This document shows, piece after piece, positions 1-5,030 of a DNA stretch of 7,203 bases. Within the stretch, counting starts at the first letter, position 1, and every line of letters starts with the position of its first letter. The DNA comes from Pseudomonadales bacterium. GTDB lineage: Bacteria > Pseudomonadota > Gammaproteobacteria > Pseudomonadales > UBA3067. The DNA lies in the NCBI GenBank assembly GCA_016763235.1, contig JAESUE010000022.1, forward strand, positions 1 to 7,203, given 5' to 3'. Both the position numbers and the translations under genes were made by a program. The notes beneath the pieces are model-generated. The model saw only the letters and a program-made list of their open reading frames with translations. It searched no databases and was not told where the DNA came from.

Positions 1-342
1 ATTAACTTATTTATTGGTAGCGCTTCTGCAAAATGGGCATTAATTGCACCCATTTTTGTACCGATGTTATTGCTATCAGGTATTACTCCAGAAGCAGCAC
101 AAATGGCTTACCGCATTGGTGATAGTTCAACGAATATTATCACGCCTTTAATGCCCTATTTCGCGTTGGTGTACGCCTTTATGCAGCGGTATGACAAACA
201 GCTGGGCATGGGTACGATGATTACCCTGATGCTGCCTTATTCAGTGGCTTTTCTCGTTGGCTGGGGGGTAATGCTGAGCATTTGGATGATGACGGGTGCA
301 CCATTGGGGCCGGATGGAGCGCTTTTTTTGGACAAGCCTTAG
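1..342 (+). CDS. AbgT family transporter, C-terminal part (5' end outside window)
   Basis: This is the C-terminal 113 residues of an inner-membrane transporter of the AbgT family. Characterised members (AbgT, MtrF, YdaH) move p-aminobenzoyl-glutamate or export antifolate sulfonamides. The reading frame is open from base 1 and ends at TAG 340-342. The family-typical stretch GSASAKWALIAPIFVPM lies at about residues 6-22, followed by a DSSTNIITPLMPY motif that belongs to the substrate/Na+ site region in this family. Two hydrophobic helices follow (around ITPLMPYFALVYAFM and MLPYSVAFLVGWGVMLSIWMM). Family members are about 500 residues, so roughly the first three quarters lie to the left of the window. 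A terminator-like hairpin follows directly, so the gene probably ends its transcript. The substrate cannot be told from this fragment. Confidence 0.93.
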   Translation: MNLFIGSASAKWALIAPIFVPMLLLSGITPEAAQMAYRIGDSSTNIITPLMPYFALVYAFMQRYDKQLGMGTMITLMLPYSVAFLVGWGVMLSIWMMTGAPLGPDGALFLDKP

Positions 343-356
343 CGTTTGCTAATTGA

Positions 357-422
357 GAGGCCGCTTTATGCTTGCAATGAATACCTGCTTGCCAATATGC
401 TTCGCGGCCTCGTTTATTTTTT
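357..422 (+). terminator. Probable rho-independent terminator of the AbgT gene
   Basis: A perfect 8-bp inverted repeat, GAGGCCGC (357-364) and GCGGCCTC (404-411), starts 15 nt after the AbgT stop codon and is followed by the T-rich tract GTTTATTTTTT (412-422). The GC-rich stem and T tract are as expected for an intrinsic terminator. The 39-nt loop is unusually long, so efficiency is uncertain. Repeat copy 1 begins 2 nt after the T tract. Confidence 0.5.
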
Positions 423-423
423 G

Positions 424-564
424 GTAACACCTCAGCTCACGCTCAAATTCGTGCATAACGGTGTTAAAAAATGATCATTTATACGTATAAACTACCATTT
501 TTCGCCTTGTTCTGCTCAAATTTGAACGCAATCTGAACAGTTACAGGGTTCGGTGAATAGTTAC
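424..564 (+). mobile_element. MITE-like repeat, copy 1 (141 bp, full length)
   Basis: This non-coding 141-bp element is about 88% identical to copy 2 by hand alignment and has exactly the same length. The left end is GTAACACCTCAGC, a decayed form of the GTAACTATTCAGC seen in copies 2-4. The right end GGTGAATAGTTAC is the near-perfect inverted counterpart. Conserved interior blocks include TCAAATTCGTGCATAAC, AAAAAATGATCATTTAT and CTTGTTCTGCTC. The flanking octamers (ATTTTTTG on the left, GTTATGAA on the right) do not match, so either the target duplication has decayed or flanks were rearranged. It contains no ORF. It lies between the AbgT terminator and the yjdM leader. Confidence 0.82.
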
Positions 565-646
565 GTTATGAACAGTATGGGTTTTTAATTTCAGAGAATC
601 CTGCAGCCATTTAACCTATCTTTAAATTCAGAAGAGAGCAATAACT

Positions 647-988
647 ATGAGTGATTTACCCGCGTGCCCAAAATGCAGCTCCCCCTATACCTATGAAGAT
701 GCCAGTCTATTGGTTTGTCCTGAGTGCGCGCATGAATGGTCAGCGGATGCGAGTGCTGATGCCGACGAAGAGCAGCCTGTTATAAAGGATGCCAATGGTA
801 ATGTGCTGAATGATGGCGATAGCGTTACGGTGATTAAAGACTTGAAGGTGAAGGGGTCTTCACTGGTGGTAAAGGTGGGTACCAAGGTGAAGAATATCCG
901 TTTGGTAGAGGGTGATCATGATATCGATTGCAAAATTACGGGTATCGGTGCGATGAAATTAAAGTCTGAGTTTGTTAAGAAGAGTTGA
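647..988 (+). CDS. yjdM: YjdM/PhnA family zinc-ribbon protein
   Basis: The 113-residue product is a close match in length and sequence to the YjdM (older name PhnA) family. An N-terminal zinc ribbon has Cys pairs C7-x2-C10 and C24-x2-C27 (CPKC, CPEC). An acidic Ala/Asp linker (about 32-44) leads to the conserved C-terminal SH3-like domain with KDANGNVLNDGDSV, IKDLKVKGSS and the very conserved GTKVKNIRLVEGDHDIDCKI, ending KLKSEFVKKS. The family was named from its position near the E. coli phn cluster but is not needed for phosphonate use, and its biochemical role is unsettled. The ATG at 647 has a GAAGAGAG Shine-Dalgarno-like stretch (631-638) 8 nt upstream. The gene stands alone and converges on the desaturase, with a hairpin between them. 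Confidence 0.96.
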   Translation: MSDLPACPKCSSPYTYEDASLLVCPECAHEWSADASADADEEQPVIKDANGNVLNDGDSVTVIKDLKVKGSSLVVKVGTKVKNIRLVEGDHDIDCKITGIGAMKLKSEFVKKS

Positions 989-1026
989 TATGCTTCCTTA
1001 AAACTATTTCCAAGGACGCATATCAA
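985..1026. terminator. Hairpin between convergent yjdM and desaturase genes
   Basis: A perfect 9-bp inverted repeat, TTGATATGC (985-993) and GCATATCAA (1018-1026), continues after one mismatch into TCCTT (995-999) and AAGGA (1012-1016), leaving a 12-nt loop. The left arm overlaps the yjdM stop codon. The desaturase stop lies 11 nt beyond the right arm, so the hairpin could serve both transcripts. Neither side has a strong T tract (AAAACA on the plus side, a pyrimidine-rich CTCTTCTTAAC on the minus side), so it may be an RNA 3'-end stabiliser rather than a true intrinsic terminator. Confidence 0.45.
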
Positions 1027-1037
1027 AACAGTGGGTG

Positions 1038-2183
1038 CTAGTTGTCCCACTTCATTGACGTTTTCCCTGTCATGATATTGACCGCTTTAATCAAGCGTTT
1101 AAATATTGATTCCTGTTTATATTCAACACCATATTTTTCGCATATGGCTTTAACTTCCGGCTGTATCTTTTGATATTGGCTTAAAGGCAAGGCCGGGAAT
1201 AGATGGTGCTCGATTTGGTAGTTTAACCAACCATGCATAAAGTCATTAAAATCAGAGCCGGTGGTGTAATTCACTGAGCCGACGGCCTGTCGATAATAAA
1301 ATTCCTGTTTCTTTTTGATGGGGTCTTTAAAGCGAACAATATCATCACCGCTGTGATTAGGAACGATAGCCAAAAACGAATGTAAGTTTGTAAAAACCTC
1401 GGCCAGCAGAGAGGTTAAAAAAACATTCGTGACGGCTGTTATTCCAAGAGGGAAAAATAAAGCGGGGATCACTTAAAATCGCATTCCTGCATAAGGAAAA
1501 ACACATTTCAGCCAGTATTCTCTGCCTTCTTTATAAAATGGACTCCAGGCATTAATACTCATTGAGGAGGGCACCTCTGGGGAGTTGGGTATTTTTTTTG
1601 CCTGTTTCACTCTTAAAACTTTAAGGGTGCTTTGGGCGTAATAAGCCGGTTTCCATACGCAGGCGAACAAGGCAACCACCACATAACGTAAAGGCATAGG
1701 AAGCTTTGATTGCCTCAGCCATTCTAAATTATCCTCTACTTGATCGGGGTCGGCCTCTTCTCCCAAGCGGTAGTGGTGGAGATTGTTGTGTTCTTCGTTC
1801 CAGCCTGCGGGAACGATCCAGTCGAGCCAGTCAACCGCTCTGCGCCAACCTTGGGCAAAATGCTTGCTGGTGTAACGCTCAGGAACGCCTTTGATACGAT
1901 CGTAACCACGGTGAGATACTGGGTGGGCAATATTTGCCCAGCGATTGACATTGCCCAAGCTGATGAAAAAAGCGGAAATGGGGTTTGGAACTATCCAGGC
2001 CGTGCCGTATCCGATAGCGGTGCAGATTCTGCCCCAGCGTTCAATTTTTTTAAGGTGTTCAAAGTCTTGCAGGCTTAAGTCTTTCTGCGTTTTTGCCTTC
2101 AAGAGGGAAAGCTCATTTGCGAATAACTCAAGCTGTGCGTCGGAAATCCCTTGGGTTGGGCGGTCAATAGCGTCTTGATACAT
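1038..2183 (-). pseudogene. Fatty acid desaturase interrupted by an in-frame TAA
   Basis: The gene encodes a membrane di-iron fatty acid desaturase of 381 codons if the stop is read as an amino acid. It runs from ATG 2183 to TAG 1038-1040. All three histidine boxes are present: H87-PVS-H91, H132-NNL-H136-H137 and Q323-IE-H326-H327 (QxxHH, as in the front-end/FADS-like group). These ligate the iron pair that inserts a double bond into an acyl chain. Hydrophobic stretches lie around residues 53-78, 118-127, 164-176 and 239-262. Codon 237 (plus 1473-1475) is TAA, followed at once by GTG-ATC-CCC in the same frame. The N-terminal piece therefore holds boxes 1-2 and the 144-codon remainder (1038-1472) holds box 3. 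Neither piece alone could form the di-iron site. The sequence otherwise looks undecayed, so the lesion is recent, read through, or a sequence error. Repeat copy 2 lies 91 bp upstream of the start. Confidence 0.88.
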
Positions 2184-2274
2184 GCGTTGGCATACCTGAA
2201 TGCTTGTTTTTTGAGGCTGTCATGGTATCGGTGATTACACCCTCTGTACAATCAGTTTTCTTGCTATGGCTTTT

Positions 2275-2415
2275 GTAACTATTCAGTTCACGCTCAAATT
2301 CGTGCATAACAGCGTTAAAAAATGATCATTTATAGGTATAAACTCACACTTTTCGCCTTGTTCTGCTCGAATTTGAGCGCAACCTGAACAGCTACAGAGT
2401 TCGCTGAGTAGTTAC
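2275..2415 (+). mobile_element. MITE-like repeat, copy 2 (141 bp, with 8-bp target duplication)
   Basis: The left end is GTAACTATTCAGT and the right end is GCTGAGTAGTTAC, terminal inverted repeats with two mismatches over 13 bp. The length equals that of copies 1 and 3. The flanking octamers are TGGCTTTT (2267-2274) and TGGTTTTT (2416-2423), 7 of 8 identical, which marks a real insertion boundary. GTAA termini plus 8-bp duplications are hallmarks of IS66-family transposition, so I infer a non-autonomous derivative mobilised in trans. The right duplication directly abuts the stop codon of the Cys-rich gene on the minus strand, and the other end lies 91 bp upstream of the desaturase start. The element is therefore transcribed as the 3' tail of one gene and may affect the promoter of the next. 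Confidence 0.88.
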
Positions 2416-2423
2416 TGGTTTTT

Positions 2424-2654
2424 TTACAGCCCTTTCGTTGACGAGCAGCAATGTTTGCCCTCCTGAATAGGAGGGCAAGGGACTGTGCCGTAGGAGCAGA
2501 AAACGCAGCAATGCCCCGCGAGGGGTTTAAGCAGGCTTAAACATTGCGTGCATTCGTAAAACCACTGGCAAGCATCTGTAGGCATGGTTTCTGTTTTTTT
2601 GAAACCGCATTTTGGGCAGGTGATTTCAGACTCTAATAAGAGAGATGTTTTCAT
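2424..2654 (-). CDS. GDCCVxC-type Cys-rich small protein (GHCC variant)
   Basis: The 76-residue product has 11 cysteines. The order is C13-x2-C16 (CPKCG), then KTETMPTDACQWFYEC (C29, C35), C38, then GHCCVFCSYGTVPCPPIQ (C49, C50, C53, C60) and a terminal C69-C70 pair. The TMPTDAC and CCVFCSYGTVPCPP blocks are those of the GDCCVxC domain family, in which some members carry selenocysteine. Here all positions are Cys, and the motif reads GHCC, not GDCC. A metal-binding (zinc-ribbon-like) or thiol redox role is likely, but no function has been established. The ATG at 2654 has no strong Shine-Dalgarno upstream. The stop is followed directly by the target duplication of repeat copy 2, and the desaturase lies further downstream on the same strand. 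Confidence 0.87.
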   Translation of the reverse strand: MKTSLLLESEITCPKCGFKKTETMPTDACQWFYECTQCLSLLKPLAGHCCVFCSYGTVPCPPIQEGKHCCSSTKGL

Positions 2655-2806
2655 GCTCGGTTTTCACTGTAACGAGAAGTTTCTACTATTTTTAGAACTG
2701 CCCTTTATACGCTTTACGCGTCTATATCCATAACGGTATAGGCGCATTTTAGATTCATGTTAACTAAGGGTGCTACACTCGCGGTGCATCTATACCAACA
2801 ACAATA
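2655..2806. other. Intergenic leader between divergent genes, with a hairpin
   Basis: This 152-bp non-coding stretch separates the Cys-rich gene (-) from repeat copy 3 and the GST gene (+), so it should hold the original divergent promoters. It contains a stem-loop: GCGTCTATATCC (2718-2729) against GGTATAGGCGC (2735-2745), with one bulged base, one wobble and a 5-nt loop, followed by ATTTT on the plus strand. On the minus strand the hairpin would lie in the leader or promoter of the Cys-rich gene. A -10-like TACACT occurs at 2774-2779 facing GST, but without a convincing -35 box. Assignment to a regulator is not possible from sequence. Confidence 0.35.
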
Positions 2807-2947
2807 GTAACTATTCAGCTCACGTCCAAATTCGCGCATAACGGCGTTAAGAAATGATCATTTAACCATATAAACTCCCATTTCTTACCTTGTTCTGCTC
2901 AAATTTGAACGCAATCTGAGCAGCTAGAGGGTTCGCTGAATTATTAC
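2807..2947 (+). mobile_element. MITE-like repeat, copy 3 (141 bp, with 8-bp target duplication)
   Basis: The ends are GTAACTATTCAGC on the left and GCTGAATTATTAC on the right, and the length is again exactly 141 bp. The flanking octamers are CAACAATA (2799-2806) and CAATAATA (2948-2955), 7 of 8 identical. In this copy an internal stem is perfect: CTGCTCA (2895-2901) with TGAGCAG (2917-2923). The other copies have a single mismatch in it. The right end lies 41 bp before the GST start codon and 28 bp before its ribosome binding site. The insertion therefore separates GST from any promoter further left, and transcription must either pass through the element or start inside or just after it. Confidence 0.88.
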
Positions 2948-2988
2948 CAATAATAGACTTTAAATTACACGAGATAGGGGATTTTAAT

Positions 2989-3621
2989 ATGCTGAAACTT
3001 CACGGTTTTGCCATTAGTAATTATTATAACGCCGTTAAACACGCCTTGCTCTATAAAGGTTTGGAGTTTGAAGAGGTGTATGTGCGGCCCAATCAGAGCG
3101 CAGAAATGCTGGAAAAAAGCCCTATGGGTAAGGTGCCTTTTTTGGAGACGGAACAAGGAATTCTCACCGAGGCCAATATCATTATGGAGTACTTGGATGA
3201 GGCCTATCCTGAAAACCCTCTTTACCCTAGCGACCCCTTTGCCAAAGCAAAAGTAAAACAACTGCTGAAAACAGTGGAGTTATACGTAGAGGGGCCAGCG
3301 CATGAGCTTGTGCCTGCGCTGATGGGAATGGAGCTGCCTGAGGACAAAAAAGAAAACGCAAACACCGTGTTAAACAGAGGGTTACCGGCCTTTCAACGCC
3401 TTGCTGTTTTTGATCCTTACGTTTGTGGGAAGACGTTCAGCGCCGCAGATATATTTGTCTATCACGCCATTAAGCTTTCCAAAACCTTGGGCAAAGTGGT
3501 TTTGAAACGCAATATCGTGGAAGAAGTGGAGGGTTTAGCGGAGCTAATGCATCTTCTTGATGAAACGGATATCGCTAAAAAGGTGATTGCAGAAAACAAG
3601 GCGGCTTTAACGAAGCTCTAG
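2989..3621 (+). CDS. Glutathione S-transferase family protein
   Basis: The 210-residue protein has the GST layout: an N-terminal thioredoxin-like domain (about 1-75) and an all-helical C-terminal domain (about 85-205). The glutathione cis-proline is seen at V49-P50 in MGKVPFL. A helix follows with LTEANIIMEYLDEAYP, where the usual glutathione-binding Glu-Ser pair is E61-A62. S10 or N11 in AISNYYN occupies the usual catalytic region. The C-terminal domain has the S/T-x-x-D helix N-cap as SAAD (151-154). Members conjugate or reduce substrates with glutathione in the cytoplasm; the substrate here is unknown. The ATG at 2989 is well supported by AGGGGA (2976-2981) 7 nt upstream. The DsbA-like gene starts 15 nt after its stop, so the two probably form an operon. 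Confidence 0.93.
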   Translation: MLKLHGFAISNYYNAVKHALLYKGLEFEEVYVRPNQSAEMLEKSPMGKVPFLETEQGILTEANIIMEYLDEAYPENPLYPSDPFAKAKVKQLLKTVELYVEGPAHELVPALMGMELPEDKKENANTVLNRGLPAFQRLAVFDPYVCGKTFSAADIFVYHAIKLSKTLGKVVLKRNIVEEVEGLAELMHLLDETDIAKKVIAENKAALTKL

Positions 3622-3636
3622 AAGGCTGTTGAAATA

Positions 3637-4289
3637 ATGAGCAACAATCGACAGGCCACGCTTTATTATTTTCATGACCCTATGTGCAGTTGGTGCTGGG
3701 GTTTTCGGCCAACGTGGTTAAAGCTGCAGGAACACTTGCCGCAGAATATTAAAGTGGAATATGTGCTGGGTGGTTTGGCCGCCGATAATGATCAGCCTAT
3801 GCCGCAAGACATGCGGGAAATGCTACAAGGTACCTGGCGTCAAATTCACCGTGAGTTGGGGGCCGACTTTATTTTGATTTCTGGACTAAAAATACGCCGA
3901 GGCGGTCTACCTACCCATCTTGTCGGGCAGTGATTGCTGCCAAACAACAAGGTAAAGAGCTGGAGATGATTTATGGCATTCAGCAGGCTTATTATCAATA
4001 CGCTTTAAACCCAAGTGATGATGCTGTGTTGCTCCAAGTGGCGGCAGATATCGGTCTAAATGGTGGGCTGTTCAAGCGGGCACTAAGTAGTGACAAGTCT
4101 CAGAGCTTATTGAATAAGCACATTGCACAGGCAAAAAGCTGGATGGTGTCGGGTTATCCTTCCTTGGTATTGCAATATGTCGAAGCCCAGGACGAATGTT
4201 CTACGTCAAAATTAACGCGACTCCCTATTTCTCTGAGCTACCTAAGCGTTAAGGGCATGTTGGAGCAGATCGCGCAAGCTCAGGGTTAA
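3637..4289 (+). pseudogene. DsbA family protein, frameshifted by a 1-nt deletion
   Basis: This is a DsbA-like thioredoxin-fold oxidoreductase of the type annotated as predicted protein-disulfide isomerase (COG3531-like). YYFHDPMCSWCWGFRP is at the N-terminus with the redox pair C17-SW-C20. No signal peptide is seen, so it is probably cytoplasmic. The frame breaks near 3871-3872, where GAC-TTT-AT-TTT-GAT lacks one base. Past this point the +3 frame gives FDFWTKNTPRRSTYPSCRAVIAAKQQG, the family's usual continuation, while the original frame ends at TGA 3931-3933. The helical insert follows, then SGYPSLVLQ with the cis-Pro loop, and LSYLSVKGMLEQI near the end. Adding one base restores 217 residues, a normal length. 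The GTG at 3930 is not a believable start, because homology extends upstream of it. GAAGG at 3621-3625 overlaps the end of GST and serves as the ribosome binding site. Confidence 0.88.
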
Positions 4290-4295
4290 AGTGTT

Positions 4296-4407
4296 GTAAC
4301 TATTCAGCGCACGCTAAAATTTGTGCATAAGGGCGTTAAAAAATGATTATTTATTTGTATAAACTCACATTTTACGCCTTGTTCTGCTCAAATTTGAATG
4401 CTTACAG
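4296..4407 (+). mobile_element. MITE-like repeat, copy 4 (3'-truncated)
   Basis: The left end is a clean GTAACTATTCAGC, and the match to copies 1-3 continues through GTGCATAAGGGCGTTAAAAAATGATTATTTAT-like sequence and TTGTTCTGCTC to about 4401. Here about 11 nt (the AATCTGAACAG block of the others) are missing. After a short further match (TTACAG) the similarity stops, and the right terminal repeat is absent. The element begins 6 nt after the stop of the DsbA-like gene. Without its right end it should no longer be mobile, and no target duplication can be tested. Confidence 0.8.
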
Positions 4408-4517
4408 AGAGATGATCCGTCATGCCAGAGGGCTCTTGGCGTGGTTTGAATAGGGCATTCATAGTAAGCTAGAGCAGCGCTTGTGAGAATAGAGAATGAA
4501 AAATAGAGAGTTGAGTC

Positions 4518-4721
4518 ATGGCAAAAGAACTTGAGGTCATTGCGGAAAAAAGTGACGAAGCGATGCAAAAGTGGATGATGGGTGAAGCGGTCATTGAAGA
4601 GCCGCTTATTTATGATGAAAACGGCAAGGCGATTACTGTGCCGGGCTGCCCGATCTGCCGAGTCTCTGAGCACTACACCTGGCTAAGCAAATCCCTGCTC
4701 TTGATTTTCCACTGTTGGTAG
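4518..4721 (+). CDS. Hypothetical small protein (67 aa), possibly a gene remnant
   Basis: I do not recognise this protein. Residues 1-40 are acidic and polar (MAKELEVIAEKSDEAMQKWM and so on) and include a YDENGKAI turn. A C44-P-I-C47 pair follows, then a hydrophobic end (LSKSLLLIFHCW). The ATG is preceded at 7 nt by AGAGAG (4505-4510), a fair ribosome binding site. The reading is supported by that and by the protein-like N-terminus. The C-terminal 20 residues look less convincing and could be a shifted or truncated tail of a longer ancestor. It follows decayed repeat copy 4 and is followed by a small hairpin. A redox or metal role for CPIC would be a guess. Confidence 0.5.
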   Translation: MAKELEVIAEKSDEAMQKWMMGEAVIEEPLIYDENGKAITVPGCPICRVSEHYTWLSKSLLLIFHCW

Positions 4722-4731
4722 TATTTGCTCT

Positions 4732-4749
4732 CAGGGCGTGATAGCCCTG
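4732..4749 (+). terminator. Short hairpin after the 67-aa ORF
   Basis: CAGGGC (4732-4737) and GCCCTG (4744-4749) form a perfect 6-bp stem with a 6-nt loop, 10 nt after the stop codon. What follows (TATAACTTATT) is AT-rich but is not a T run, so it is at best a weak intrinsic terminator. Confidence 0.35.
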
Positions 4750-4936
4750 TATAACTTATTGATAAATAAAGTAATATGGATTTATTTCCAGCCTGCCCAG
4801 CTTGACATGCCTGATTCCTCAGCGTAACCTCCGTTCAGCTCTTAATCCTGTTTAAAAATCAACCAAGCTCCTCGGCTATTCAACACAATGAAATAGATGA
4901 GGGCCGGCTTCCAATGCTTGTTGCGTAAAAAGTAAT
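4750..4936. other. Intergenic DNA, nothing recognised
   Basis: These 187 bp separate the hairpin after the 67-aa ORF from the 74-bp repeat. I see no ORF with a plausible start and ribosome binding site on either strand, no tRNA cloverleaf, no further copy of the 141-bp repeat and no strong inverted repeat. A minus-strand reading gives short protein-like stretches (around 4787-4837) broken by stops, which could be old coding debris but cannot be identified. The promoter of the choice-of-anchor gene should lie here or in the adjoining repeat. Confidence 0.4.
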
Positions 4937-5010
4937 GCGTCGATTCAGGCTAAGTTTCAATTTAAATTGAACTCAAATCTGAACAGAAATAGGGCTCACT
5001 GAATCGATAC
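4937..5010 (+). mobile_element. 74-bp internally deleted relative of the MITE-like repeat
   Basis: The right half (TTGAACTCAAATCTGAACAG, then AGGGCTCACTGAATCGATAC) matches the right end of the 141-bp copies (TTGAACGCAATCTGAACAG, then AGGGTTCGCTGAATAGTTAC). The ends are GCGTCGATTCAG and, inverted, GTATCGATTCAG, 10 of 12 identical. Both share the TCGATTCAG variant instead of ACTATTCAG. The flanking octamers AAAGTAAT (4929-4936) and AAAATAAT (5011-5018) match at 7 of 8, supporting a complete insertion. A TTTCAATTTAAATTGAA palindrome lies inside. The element ends 20 bp before the next start codon, and the right duplication touches the ribosome binding site region (TAAAGG, 5018-5023). Confidence 0.68.
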
Positions 5011-5030
5011 AAAATAATAAAGGCGATGTA

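Noticed and set aside
1038..1472. Independent small gene starting at GTG 1472 on the minus strand.
   Set aside because: It is in the same frame as the desaturase N-terminal part and supplies its third histidine box; it is the continuation past the TAA.
1473..1475. Selenocysteine or other recoding at the desaturase stop.
   Set aside because: The codon is TAA, not TGA, and a histidine-box desaturase has no known need for recoding here.
1740..2078. Plus-strand ORFs of 62-112 codons inside the desaturase.
   Set aside because: They are antisense shadows of a gene with clear histidine motifs and have no recognisable features of their own.
424..2947. The repeated 141-bp units as a CRISPR or tandem array.
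   Set aside because: The copies are dispersed between unrelated genes at irregular distances and have transposon-like ends with target duplications.
4196..4252. Alternative frame near the end of the DsbA-like gene giving MFYVKINATPYFSELPKR and a stop, suggesting a second frameshift.
   Set aside because: The main frame keeps a family-like ending in which a Tyr is followed at the normal spacing by MLEQI (LSYLSVKGMLEQI), so no second shift is needed.
3930..4289. Independent 119-codon gene starting at GTG 3930.
   Set aside because: Family homology extends upstream of the GTG in the same frame (FDFWTKNTPRRSTYPSC), so this is the shifted remainder of the DsbA-like gene.
4424..4440. Inverted repeat GCCAGAG/CTCTTGGC upstream of the 67-codon ORF.
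   Set aside because: The loop is only 2 nt and the arms are imperfect, with no neighbouring signal to support a function.
4365..4673. Minus-strand ORF of 102 codons over repeat copy 4 and the 67-codon ORF.
   Set aside because: It runs out of mobile-element DNA, has no plausible ribosome binding site, and its translation resembles no protein family I know.
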